Positions 1-10,930 of a stretch of DNA of 49,425 bases are shown here, one piece after another. Positions within the stretch are counted from its first letter, which is position 1, and the number at the start of each line of letters is the position of its first letter. Location: positions 5,515-54,939 of the forward strand of contig KN834903.1 in NCBI GenBank assembly GCA_000827265.1, written 5' to 3'. Source of the DNA: Collybiopsis luxurians FD-317 M1 (Eukaryota > Basidiomycota > Agaricomycetes > Agaricales > Omphalotaceae). The notes below the pieces were generated by a model, which was not told the origin of the DNA, did no database searches, and was given only the letters and a program-made list of their open reading frames with translations. A program made the position numbers and the translations under genes.

Positions 1-240
1 ACTCACTGCATTGCAAATTCCCCCTTCCCATAGTGGTGAGTTCTTCATCCCCCATGTCCCTGGAAATCAATCTCCACTCATTGCATTGCAAATTTCCCCT
101 TCCTATAGTATGTGAGTTCTTCATCCCCCATGTCCCCTGGAAATCAATCTGAGCTCACTGCATTGCAAATTCCCTCTTCTCATAGTGGGTGAGTTCTTTA
201 TCTCCCATGTCCCCTGGAAAACAATCTCCACTCACTGCTA
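1..240. repeat. Tandem repeat, ~75 bp unit, about 3 copies
   Basis: Three head-to-tail copies of a ~75-80 bp unit are visible. Each begins near CACTGCATTGCAAATT, passes through a GTGAGTTCTTCATC segment and ends with a CCCTGGAAATCAATCT segment. Copies differ by a few substitutions and 1-3 bp indels. The array may extend past the left edge. No coding potential was seen. Confidence 0.85.
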
Positions 241-610
241 ATGTGCTCTTCATTCCTCTAGGTTGTAAGTTGTTTCTCCCATGTCATTTGAACTATTTTC
301 TGGATAATTTTAACTTTTTGGAACCTTTGCATTTAGAATGTGTGTAATTACCATGTGTTACATTAAATGCCTTCCTACATTTTAGACCCATTCTATATTC
401 CAGCTGGTAACTTTCTCTCTTTTCTTCTCAATTCAACTTGGCTGATCATGATCACATTCTCCCCTTTTCATCCCTTCCTTCCAGTTTGTAAGCTAGCTAC
501 TTTTTATTGTTTGTTGCTTGGCAAGGAACTATTCTTTATTTTAGCATAATGTATGTTACCTCCCTCCCTCATCTTCTCTTTCTTAATCATTTATTTACTG
601 CCAGGAACTG
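241..610. other. AT-rich spacer, no gene recognised
   Basis: Pyrimidine-rich + strand sequence between the tandem repeat and the DUF6532-like gene. A 60-codon open frame at 367-549 has no recognisable domain and is probably chance. The stretch may contain 5' exons or UTR of the next gene. Confidence 0.4.
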
Positions 611-1892
611 GTGAGCAACCATTTGCCATTCACTAGCCTTCCAAAAATCTCATTCTCTGGGTCCACCTGTTTGTCTGCTACAAAGGTAACTCTCTGTTTC
701 TCTGTAATTGTTGCCTTTTATGGAGCTAAATCTGTTGCTGCTCAGATTCCAGAGGATCATCATGAGTATCCCTCTTCTGCCCACATTTCTGAGGTCATTG
801 AAGGTAACAACAATGACTGTGGTCTTTCTTATGTCTCTGACCCAGCTCACCTTCCAGAAAATAATGAATGTGTGGATACAGAAGATGTGGATGTCAAAGG
901 TACTGAAACTTTAGACACAAAATTCAGCAAACTTCATGATATGGACAAAGCTTCAGTGGAACCTTGTCAGCAGAATAGCATTCTTAATGCTGCTTCCAAT
1001 CTCAAGCACCTCCATGTAGCCAACCCCATAGAACACAATACTAAATATGCAATGCCAATCACTGCTGATTATGTGTGTGCTCAATATTTACATTGTTATT
1101 TTTTTCAATGTTTATTTAGGTCACTGGTCAGGTTGACAACATGCAAGTTGAACTCAAAGACATTGCTCGGGAGTTGGTTCCATCATTGTATGGAATTGAT
1201 CAAGTTCCAGTTGCCAATAGCCAACGGAAGGCATTTGTCAGAGATCTCCTGGATTGGCTGAGTTATATATTTCCTCGAACAATGGTGCATGTCTTCAGCA
1301 CCCTTTGTGGATTTGTTCTGATACTGGCATTTAGGCTATTGATAAGACAACCATGCAAATGAATGAACCTTACCGACACCCAGCTATTGTTGCTGTTTTG
1401 CACCAGTATTTCTTTTCTGGAGATGAATCACTTGGACATTGTTTCCTTGATACATTCCTGTCAACCAATGAACTGGATAATGCAAAGGAAATTCCTCAAG
1501 CTGTGCTAGGCCTTGTCTCAGTTGCAGTAAGATCCCTTCTTTTTCTTGTATGATGTCAAGTTTCAACCATTCTCATTTTTGTATAATTTTTTAGATCTAT
1601 GCTGCTCTTCAAGAGTGGAAAGATGGACAAACTGAATGCCAGCATGACAATTTTGTATCTGCTGACTTCAGAGATGAGTATGAACTTCACATGAAACTCA
1701 TTGATAAGAAAATCCTGAAGCCAGATGGATCGGGAAAAGGGAAATATCACACTCTCATGGCTTGGCTGTACCATGAAACTCAATTGTTAGTTCTTCTTAA
1801 TTAATCTGAGTTGCTATTAAAGACATTGTTTTAGGAGTACTGGTGTGGATGATGGATTGCCTGATTTGGACTTTGATGGGATGGAGGGTTAG
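611..1892 (+). CDS. DUF6532-like protein, multi-exon, 5' end uncertain
   Basis: The C-terminal half reads as the DUF6532 domain common in Agaricomycete genomes, whose function is unknown. Successive exons give RHPAIVAVLHQYFFS, a conserved LGLVSVA segment, then YAALQEWKDGQ and YHTLMAWLYHETQ, ending LDFDGMEG and TAG at 1890-1892. Splicing that keeps one frame uses introns 1073-1119 (47 nt), 1285-1334 (50 nt), 1527-1594 (68 nt) and 1786-1834 (49 nt), all GT-AG. A possible 60-nt intron at 686-745 is a multiple of three and stop-free, so it may be retained. The N-terminal part, about 611-1072, is low-complexity and acidic with no domain, and its start codon is not certain. No stop or frameshift is needed in the domain, so it may be intact. 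DUF6532 genes are often amplified near transposons. The domain call is from recalled family pattern. Confidence 0.65.
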
Positions 1893-2086
1893 CACTTTAG
1901 TTTTTTTCTTTTGGGATGTCATACCCCCATGCAGTTGATTCTCTCAAACAACCTCCATATGCACTCTAAATCTGAATAGTGGACATTCTTACAAACTGGG
2001 TGTATTATAAATGTAGTTACACCATTGAAAACCTATGCTCAAACTTAATCTAAATAAACCTTGTCACAATATCTACTGAATCCTGT

Positions 2087-2758
2087 TGTTATGCCCTACA
2101 CTATTTTTTCCGCTCTTTCCAACCAGTACACCCACCACACGACCCAATCATAGTTCTACCATTCAATCCAGACTCCCCAAATCTGACATGCATTTCTTGA
2201 GATGAACTAACCAGTTACTCATTCCAAACTCCTATTCACAAGACCACATGTCTTTCCGCAGAGTATAAAAGCCTTGCACTTACATCTCTCACAATAATGC
2301 TGTTATTACCTGAACTATCTTGACCTGTGTTGTTTCTATTCTCTTGTTCACTAGTTTCTAATATTATTCTGCTTAACACTGAGTCAAGCAAACCCCATTG
2401 ACACTGAGTCACTGGCATATCTACCTCTCACTTGTTGAACTGATCAACAAGACTATTCGACTGCCATAGCCTTTCGAATATTCTGTCTCATAGGGTAAAT
2501 GGACACCAAGTCATGAACCTCCTGAGTCAACCCTCATTAATACCGTCTTAACGAGTTCTTTCGATATACAATTTCTAGTTGCACTGAGCTACTAGATTTG
2601 TTATTTGACACTCGAGGATCATTCCTTCACATCCAATACCCAAACTGTACAGGACTTGTTCACCTGTCGTATGTAGTGACTCCCCATTGCGTATTCTGTC
2701 TCGGCTGTGGTATAATAAATTACTTTCTATTCTTTGAACCTACTACAAGCCTCTAACA
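2087..2758 (+). mobile_element. Probable 5' LTR of gypsy element 1
   Basis: The segment starts TGTTATGCC and ends CTCTAACA, giving TGTTA/TAACA inverted termini. It contains a TATA-like box (GTATAAAAG near 2262) and an AATAAA-like signal (ATAATAAATT near 2711). It lies just upstream of the Gag reading frame at 2812. No partner 3' LTR is present because the element is cut off at about 8557, so the boundaries are inferred. No standard TGG-type primer site follows. Confidence 0.45.
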
Positions 2759-2811
2759 ACAAAGGTAGTAAAAGGTCTTAACAAAATAACAGCATTCTCT
2801 CCATCACTGAG

Positions 2812-5800
2812 ATGTCTGGGGAACCTGCAAAACGTTTTGTAAGTGAACAAGAAAGACAGCGTCAAGAACAAGAACACCAAAGAGCAGTGAGAGCTACAAG
2901 GTTCCAGAGAAGAGAGGAGCAATGTGGAGCTCCTACACTGGATGACCGCTCAGTTTCAGCACCCGCAAGAGGTGCCATCCCCTCAAGAATGGGGGAAATT
3001 TTGGAACATAATGATAGAGACCTGTTTGACCTGGAAAATCCTGTTGAACATGGGTCTCCTCATGTTCTGGGACACCTGGTCTCAACACCATATGTTTCAA
3101 GTTGCTCCCAGTGAGGTCAGCCATATCATATGGCAGCTAGAGCTGACTTGAGGCTAGCCATGAGGCCAATACAAAGTGCCCCAATAACACCCGAAAAGGG
3201 AAGGGAACAAGAAACAATTCATTTATCAGAATTAACTCATTCCCCAGAAGATCCTCAAGGCTTTAGTGTGGGAGTCAGCTTGACATGCCCCTTCCACACA
3301 CCAGCTCATCCTGAGAATGAGGATTATTATGAAGATATTGGCATATCTCCAACAACATGATATACATCTATAGGAGCGAGACACGAGGTCATCTCCCCAT
3401 TAGAACATATCAGACATCCACTTCCTCTCACACCAAGAGAAGAAGAATCTAAATTTGCATTGCAACAATCAGCATGAGAGATGAGTCGGGGGTTATACCC
3501 ATCGGGTCCACTCTCATTAAGGGGCCCACAGTCTCTGTTCAATTTAAAACGGTCTACTCCAATAGTAGAAAGCGATGCAATACAGGCTCAGGGATTGTTG
3601 AGTCCAATCCCCAATATAAGTAGAAGAACTGTCTCGTCACTGGAGCAAAGCAGTCCATTACCTGCTCCTTCAATGACAGAAGAATTTGTGAAGGAGACAC
3701 AGAGCTGGAATCGCGAGAGTTCCTTAATGTCTCCTCCCTACCCAAATGTTTGTGTCATACTGTCAACAGAATTAACACATCAATTGGTTGATCTACTTCA
3801 AATCAATCAATGCACACATTTTGAATTAATAAAGGCAATGCAACACTATATTTGAATTATTAATGGTCGAGACCCAGAAATGAAGGACAATTTCTGGGTA
3901 CTAGCTGCCTATTTTCAGAAACATTTAATGCAATGACCTTCCCAGCTACCTAATGGGATAAATAATGAAATATTCCAGTTGAAAGAAGTATATGAAGGAG
4001 CCCTATGGCTATCACAGCTAATTATGGATCCCAAACAAATGGAAATGGTGAATGAGGCCACCATAAGGTGTCTCGAGTCAATACAAAAATCTCAAATTGA
4101 TTTTCCACTCAATACAATAGTGGATAACAAAAAGAGGAAAATGCTAAACTCCCCTACATTATCATTACTAGATAAAGTGGAACAAGGACGGTCCACAAGA
4201 GCAGATGACCTTATTGGGGGTTACAGTTATACCAGTCAATTTTGGGACCAGCAGAAAATAGCTCAGGTGGCAAAGGAGTATTGTAGATCTATGGGAAATA
4301 CTACTACTCCAAGTTATGAGGATCTGGAAGAGTCAAGATGACTTCCACCCACTGATCTGGACCACAGGCTGCTAATAGTACCCAAAGAAAGGGGTGAACA
4401 CCAGGTGAGGACAGCCAACAGGGTTTGGGAACTCAAACCCTCCTCAGGAAAGGCTTGAAAGGAGGAGAATGAGTTCTTTTCAGAAAGAACTGCAAGACAT
4501 TTGGCATTGCAAAATGCCAGTGACATGCTGATGAGTGCAATAAATCCTCGAGACAAGGATATTCACCTAGTGAAGCAGTACAAGGAGAGAATCCATGGGG
4601 ATGTGGGAGGCTCATGGATAATAAGAGCCCAGATGGAATCAGTGACAGATGAGCTGGAAGCTGCTATGACCACAGGGGATCCTCATACAAGTCTTGAAAC
4701 CCAAACCAAGCAGGAGATTTTCTCTCCCAGAGCAGAACATTTGCAAGCTGGAAGCTCAAAAGTATGTATTGGAGGTGAAATTCCTCTCGATGCAGCTCTA
4801 CAATTGGAAAGATGGGCTGCCCGAGACAAGTATGCCATATTGACGACTCATTTTGCTAATGAAACTCACCCTGTGGGTCAATATCCTGAACAAACAGTGA
4901 CAGAGCCTGATTTGGGATGCTCATTATGGCCGAATCATTTGGGATTCAGGACTGACGGTCTGACATATCATAGGAGAGAAACACCCGAAGCTTTCCATGA
5001 GAATAATCAGTTGGAAGGACTGGGTTGGAATGCAAGGGGTTTGGTGAATTCCCCAAATACCACTGGACCGGGAATTCCTTTCTTGTCTTGATATTTAGAT
5101 CCTGGAAACATGGCCTGAGTTGGTGAACAGCAAAACCAATGGGAGACGTCAGGACCAGGTCAGGTAAAACAGTGGAATATGGCATATGCCCCACCTTTGG
5201 GGGAAAGGAACAAATTCAAGAATGAAGGATTTAACTTTGTGAGAAGTTGAGATAACTGGGATCTCTCATTTTCCAAAGACCAGCTTTGCCCTTCAGCTCT
5301 TGAGACTCATCACCCAATGCCCCCACTAGAGAGAAAGGAATTCACCCCCCTACAAAATGTAAAGGGTATAGGGAAAGTGGTTAATCCTTTTGCTAGGGAA
5401 TCAAGTCGCCAGATTTCCCAACCACTGAGAACCACAGAAGTCCCCCCTCAACAGCCTGCAGTTCAACAAACAGTGCATGTCCCACCACCAGTAGTTGTGA
5501 AAACTGCTCCTCAGGCCACAGGATTCACTCCACCTGTATTTACAGCTGCTCCTAGGCAATACATCCATCCAACTGGCAGAAATTTTGACTTGATACCTGC
5601 AATTCCACATAGAACACCTGGACAAGTAACGAATGATTATCACCCTATTGTCTCGACACATCAGGAACCTGCAAGAGTTCCAGCTGAACAATATTGGAGA
5701 TTGGGGACTTGAGAGTATAGACCCTACGTAGCTGAGCTGACATATGACTACTCAAATTGTGCCAGTACCTACAGAGGGTATGGAGTAGCAGGAGCTCCAG

Positions 5801-7255
5801 GAGGACCTCCGTATGGAGGAGTCATGCAGACGGGAGGAATTAGTGGCAGAAATTTGGAAAGAGAAAGAGGTAGTAGCAATGGCAGTTTTAGAGGGGGATC
5901 TGGAGGTGGTGGACCAGGGGGACCAGGAGGACCAGGTAGCCCAGGAGGACCACCCAATGATCCTGATGATTGGGGTTTGAATCACAACGCATATTGGCAC
6001 CCGGCAAATGGATGGGTAGCTGTACAAGGCCCCAGAGGTGAGAGAGGAGAACCCAGTCCTGCAGGACAAGACATGAGTCAGATTCCAGAATTTGATCAGC
6101 AAAAAGATTGATTAAATAAGGAAGTGAAACTCAATCTCAAAAAACCTGACCCTTTCAATGGTTCTGATAGGTGGAAATGGGAACCTTTCCTCTTGCAAGT
6201 TTGTCGCACTTTCATGGCCAAACCTACTATCTATGAGAACAACTCAGATAAAATTGGTTTTGCTGTCTTGTATCTGACAGGGGCAGCAGCTACTCACTAC
6301 AATAATTTGCCAAAACAGGAAGAGGCTGGGATCCCCGTCCCTGCTCTCTGTACTTGGATTGACTTTGTTGTGGAATTCACATTGTATTTTGGATTATTTG
6401 ATCCTGCACAAGACGCACAGGTGAAACTGGCCTGGATCAAGCAGATGGACAACAAATCATTTGCAACATTTATTATTTGATTCCAGGAGTATGCATTCAA
6501 GATGGGATACAATGACACGGCATTAGTAGCAATGCTCTGAGGGGCAGTAACAAGGAGTCTCGACATTACAGTAGCGGCTCAAACTCATCCCCCTCAGAAT
6601 TATTCACAATGGGTACAGCAATTCCAGGAGTTGGACAATTCAATTTGTGCAACCAATGCAGCTCATTCTCGTGGAGGAAATTCTGGTTTCGGGATGTATA
6701 ATCCTATGGCCCCATTGAATCCTCAAAACTCTAACCTGCAACAAGGATCCAATAATAATAACCCCCAGCAAGCAGGGGGTCAACAAGGTAGGAATCAAGG
6801 TAATTGGACCAATTGACAAAGAGGAGCTGCAGCTTGGGATAGTAATGTAAATTCAGACAATATTAGTGGTACAGTATATGGACAACCTGAAGACTTTGCA
6901 AGTGCCTCAAGTCAGAATGGAAATAGTGGAGAAGGCTTAGAAAATCAGGGAGGAAACAACAGAGTCTCAAAAAACCCAGGAGACGAAGAATTCCTATGGG
7001 CAATTCAAGCTGCCAGGACCCCTGAGCAAGTTGAAGAGTTCTGTCAATGTTGTAAACTGGGACTCTGCTATAATTGTGGTGGATCAGATCATATTGATAA
7101 AGATTGCAAGAATTGGGAGAATTGGGACCCTCCAAAAAATGGAACTTTGAGTATAAACAATCAACGAAGTGACCAGTTGAGGGCTGCAACCTTTACTCTA
7201 GAAGGGGACCCGCCTAATGACGAGATTTGGAATATTGAGATAGAAAACAACTTGG
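2812..7255 (+). pseudogene. Ty3/gypsy-type Gag, decayed by in-frame TGA codons
   Basis: A single reading frame runs from ATG 2812 (MSGEPAKRFVSEQERQ) to about 7250, interrupted by 15 stops, every one TGA. They are at 3112, 3358, 3475, 3853, 3934, 4339, 4456, 5089, 5116, 5248, 5710, 6109, 6478, 6538 and 6814. The N-terminal two thirds is hydrophilic and has a Gly/Pro-rich patch at about 5875-5960. The capsid-like retrotransposon Gag domain lies at about 6150-6640: DPFNGSDRWKWEPFL, then a LAWIKQMDNKSFATF segment. A CCHC zinc knuckle, CYNCGGSDHIDKDC, is at 7066-7107. Gag would package element RNA. The run of TGA at plausible Arg positions points to CGA to TGA decay. The reading frame shifts near 7230-7255 before protease. 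Confidence 0.85.
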
Positions 7256-7280
7256 GAAAAGCGGAGGGGATTCCAGAGAC

Positions 7281-8557
7281 ACACTGAGAGCAGCCTGGAA
7301 TCCAAAAAACCCTGCTCAAGCAGTCTGTCGTGGGGCAGTAATAGAAAAAACATCCCCAGCTCATCTCTTGTCTCGACATGTTTCCCCTTCTCCGATCCCA
7401 AAAATCTAAGCTATAATACTCTTATTGATTCAGGTGCGACTCGTTCTTTTATCAATAAAAACCTTGCAGAAAAATTCCCAAAAAATATCTCTGATTTAGA
7501 TACTCCAATTCCACTTGAATTATTTGATGGTCAGCCAACTTCGGCAGGGGATATAACAAAAATTTTTAAAGATACTATCAGCTTCACTGACAGTTCAATT
7601 CAAACAGTCGAATTCCTAATAACCCAATTACACCCAACAGCTCCTATTGTGTTAGCTTTACCATGGCTCAAAGAATTCAATCCTGAAATAAATTGGAAGG
7701 ATTTGACTTTGACATTCCAAGGAAGAGAATGAATTTCAGCTTCACTAGTTGATTCGTTCACTGGTACATGGAACTTGAATACTAGTGAGAAGCAGGATAC
7801 ATCAATCCCTGACTTGAAACACAAATCAGCCTATAATGAACAAGTAAATGAAGAAGAAAATGTGGATGTAGACTTGTCGGTTTTGGAATTCAACAAATGG
7901 TTGATTTATACAAATTGGGCTAATGATTACAACAAGGATCTCAAAAAATGGAAAAATAAATACAATATAGGGGACAATGGAAATGGTTACTCTGAAAAAG
8001 CATTGAAAGCTTGGGCAGAAAGGATTGATGAAAGAAGTTTGAAACTGCCAGCATACAAGCAGAAACAGAGGTGGATATATAAACGGGTCAGAAAATTGCA
8101 TCAGGATTCTATTCCACAAGGCCTGTCGACAAGGGTATTAAATATCTCAAAAACCTCTGCACTCCAGCAATGGAGAAAATGTACAAAACGAGGGATGAAG
8201 ATAGGAAAACCCAAAAAGGTCGAAAGGAGAATGGGTCCAAACCTCCCAGGCAAGGCAGTAAGTCTCATAAGTGCAGCTGCAATGGACACTATAATACAAG
8301 ACGGGACACCTGCCTATTTCCTGCATATCACCACAGTCTCGAATCAAGTGAATAATGATGATACCACTAATACAGAAAAATCTGCAACTCATGAGTCAAT
8401 TCGAGGAAATAGGGAAGCTACAGAAAAACTTCTGACAGAAGCAGAGACCGGAGAATCTCAAAAAGACAAAGAAGAGATACTCAAACATGTTCCTGAGAAG
8501 TATCGAGACTTCTTGGATGTGTTCTCCCCAGGAGAGGTGAAGGTCTTACCTCCACAC
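7281..8557 (+). pseudogene. Gypsy element 1 protease and linker, truncated before RT
   Basis: After a short stretch in frame 3 (about 7254-7407) the reading moves to frame 2 at an A-rich run near 7400. The retropepsin motif NTLIDSGATRSFIN begins at 7415, with catalytic Asp codon at 7427. Further on a hydrophobic ALPWLKEFNP segment matches the second half of gypsy proteases. One TGA stop is at 7730. The frame then stays open from 7775, and at about 8485-8555 it reads VPEKYRDFLDVFSPGE, the conserved linker that normally precedes reverse transcriptase. There the similarity stops and copia integrase sequence begins, so RT, RNase H and integrase of this copy are missing. Protease would mature Gag-Pol. 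Confidence 0.82.
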
Positions 8558-9122
8558 CATGTTGCATGTGAGCAGGTTGCCTCGGAGTTTGTGGGCAGAA
8601 GTGGCTCAGCATGCAGTTTGGGTTTTGAACTGCATGTCAACTAAAGCTCTAGGAGGTAAGACTTCTATGGAGGCAGCAACAGGGAAGAAACTGGACTTAC
8701 ATGGATTATGTGAGTGGGGTGATAAAATCTAGGTTAGGCTGGAGAAAGGCAATAAGTTTGGGGAGCAAGTAAGGGAAGGGCACTGGATTGGAGTTAATGA
8801 TGCTACAGATGGTGAGCAAAAATCTTTTCAGGTGTATTGGCTGGATTCACATACTGTGTCATCTGGGGAGCGAAATGTCTATAGCAATAAGACATCAGCA
8901 GAAATTGATTGTGTTGAGGGGGAGAATTGGGAGTTTGACTTACTGAATTCCAAAACTCAAACCTCTGCTCCTGATACTGCTCCTGAAAATATCCCCATCC
9001 CTACTCCTAGTCCCACTATCCCAGCTCCCAAAATTCCCACTTCCTGATGAATCCAAAAGCCTAGCCAAAAAGTGCTTGATATCATTGAAGGCTGAGCCCA
9101 GTCATCTGATCATCAAACTGAC
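8558..9122 (+). pseudogene. Ty1/copia integrase C-terminal fragment (same family as 46-49 kb)
   Basis: From about 8558 the DNA aligns with 48262-48800: the same words recur in order, for example TTTGTGGGCAGAAG, GGCACTGGATTGGAGTTAATGATGC and TATAGCAATAAGACATCAGC against their counterparts. It encodes the end of the copia integrase (YWLDSHTVSSGERNVYSN, then EGENWEFDL) and a Pro/Thr-rich linker. Several stops and frame changes break it. The left end is an abrupt junction with gypsy protease-linker DNA; the right end is cut by a gypsy LTR at 9123. It is a relic and cannot encode an enzyme. Confidence 0.8.
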
Positions 9123-9621
9123 TGTCGGGAAGCAGTTTACAGTGGAGTGACTTTCAGGAGCACAGTAATCAGTTCAGGCAGAATCTGGTCCCAATTGACA
9201 GAGTTAATTAAATAGTCTACTGGTACAAGCAGGATACTCACCTGGTCCCAATTGACAGAGAGGTCAAGATGGGGACTCAGGTTACAGGTGGTAGGTATAT
9301 ATACTGTAGTAAGCTGTAAGAGGGACTAATGCTACTGGAAGACAATAGCTAAGTGACAGCTACAAGAATAAAAGGTATGGAGCATGTGGTCATGCGACAG
9401 ATGCGAGAAGAGAAACAAGGACAGTTCATTAATAAAACAATGACAATGGGAACAAAATAGAAAAAGAATAATGATACTGTGTGGAGTGGAGATAGGGAGG
9501 AGTTGTATGTCCAAAAGGTATTGATATGAAAGTTAGTCATAAATGCGGTCATGTGAAAGATGTATAGTAAAAGAGAAATGAATAGGGGTTAGGAATAGAT
9601 GTTCGTACCAGCTTTACAACA
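9123..9621 (-). mobile_element. 3' LTR of minus-strand gypsy/chromovirus element 2
   Basis: The segment begins TGTCGGGAAGC and ends GCTTTACAACA on the + strand, so the termini are inverted repeats (TGT...ACA). On the minus strand it is preceded by the polypurine tract GGAGGGGGTAA (about 9622-9632) that follows the chromodomain, as expected for a 3' LTR. A TATA-like GTATATATAC is at about 9295. A second copy of the same LTR starts at 49014. Length is about 499 bp. Confidence 0.75.
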
Positions 9622-9632
9622 TTACCCCCTCC

Positions 9633-10930
9633 TTAAGACCATCGCCCTCAATGGTCAAATTTTCAGTGCATTTGGATGTTTCCTGTGAAATTTTCATACC
9701 ATTTGTGGAGCGTGTTCCAAGTTTTGGGCTGGTTCCCAGGAGTTATGTCCTGCATTGTACCCTTTCCACTTTACCAGATATTCCATTCTCTTCTACTGAA
9801 TACAGCTATCCAATACCTCTTCTACTTTGTACTCAGGCTCATCCTCTTCCTCTGAGTAAATTGGCTCTGGTGGCATTGGAATTTCCCCATTAATATAATT
9901 GCCTTTCCAAGGGTAGAGTTTATCAACATGGAATATGGGGTGTAGTTGATCAAGGGAAAGGGGTAGGTCCAGCCGGTAGTCAAGGGGTCCAACCTTTAGG
10001 AGAATTTTAAATGGTCCCAGTTGGTGTTCTCCAAGTTTCTCACTTGAGAGCTGGAGATTAATGTCCTCCGCACTTAGCCATACGAGATCTCCCTCCTTGA
10101 ATTGATGGACTCTTTGCTTTCCCCTCTCATAACCTTCCTTCTGCTGCTTATTCCCTAGATGTAATGCTGCTCCTGCATCCTGCCATGCCTTTCGCAAGAT
10201 CTGAATGCAGTCATCTACCCCTGGCATTCCACTGTGCTGACCTACTGGGATATTGAAAAGTGGGAGATAGCCGTACGTGACTTCAAATGGTGACATCCCA
10301 AGGGCTGAGTGTGTGCAGGAATTGATTACAAATTCAGCCATAGGCAAGTGTTCTGCCCAGTTGTCCTGTTGTCGCCCAACATATAAGCGAAGGTACTTTT
10401 CTACTTCCTGGTTTGCATGTTCAGTTTGTCCATTAGCCTGTGGGTGGTATCCAGATGTTAGATTTGATCTGATTCCTAAATGGGAGAGGAGGGATCACAT
10501 AAGCTTTGCTGAGAACTGGGGTCCTCGATCTGATATGAAGCGCAGGGGGAGGCCATGGAGGTGGAAGATTTCTCAGTAGTAGATATCTGCCACACCTTCA
10601 GCGGTGATATTGGTTGTGCAGGGGATAGCATGGATCTGTTTGCCAAAAAGATCTGTGCAGACTAGGATGGCATCATACCCATTAGACTTGGGGAGCTGAG
10701 TGATTAGGTCTACCCCCACTTCCTCCCATAACCCAGCTGGAACATCAAGCGGTTGTATTACTGCACAAGGATGCCATTGGATCTTTTTCCTTGTGCAGGT
10801 TTTGCATCCCTTGACATACTTTTCTACAAAGGATCACATAGTGGGCCACCAGAAATGGGTGCTGTGGAGTCCTGGGTGGCCAGCAGAGGGATTGTCATGG
10901 CATTGTTGGAGAACTTCAGTGCCTGTCAGA
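9633..10930 (-). pseudogene. Ty3/gypsy integrase with chromodomain (chromovirus), truncated
   Basis: Reading right to left: a zinc-binding segment with KYVKGCKTCTRKK at about 10790, then the integrase core with VDLITQLPKSNGYDAILVCTD, a SDRGPQFSAKL segment, and the HPQANGQTEHANQEVEKYL motif carrying the catalytic Glu at about 10400. The long open frame 10347-9793 gives the C-terminal part ALGMSPFEVTYGYLP and the GPFKILLKVGPLDYRLDLP DNA-binding region. After a frameshift near 9795 a chromodomain follows (MEYLVKWKGYNAG, HNSWEPAQNLEHAP). Chromodomains guide integration to chromatin. Stops (TGA) and the frameshift inactivate it. The 5' part (Gag, protease, RT) is missing: at about 10930 the DNA changes to copia sequence of opposite strand. 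Confidence 0.85.

Noticed and set aside
1285..1334. Frameshift in the DUF6532-like gene
   Set aside because: A 50-nt GT-AG intron of typical size restores the frame exactly.
5769..5957. Collagen-like Gly-Pro-Pro frame on the minus strand
   Set aside because: It is the shadow of the Gly/Pro-rich segment of gypsy Gag on the plus strand.
2812..7732. TGA stops as evidence for recoding (TGA read as an amino acid)
   Set aside because: All sites fit CGA to TGA decay, the element also has frameshifts and is truncated, and nearby host genes use TGA as a normal stop (for example the MFS gene).
9123..9300. Shared copia-LTR junction at 9.1 and 49.0 kb as proof of a duplicated chimera
   Set aside because: The copia sequences immediately left of the two LTRs are about 200 bp apart on the element, so the insertions are independent.
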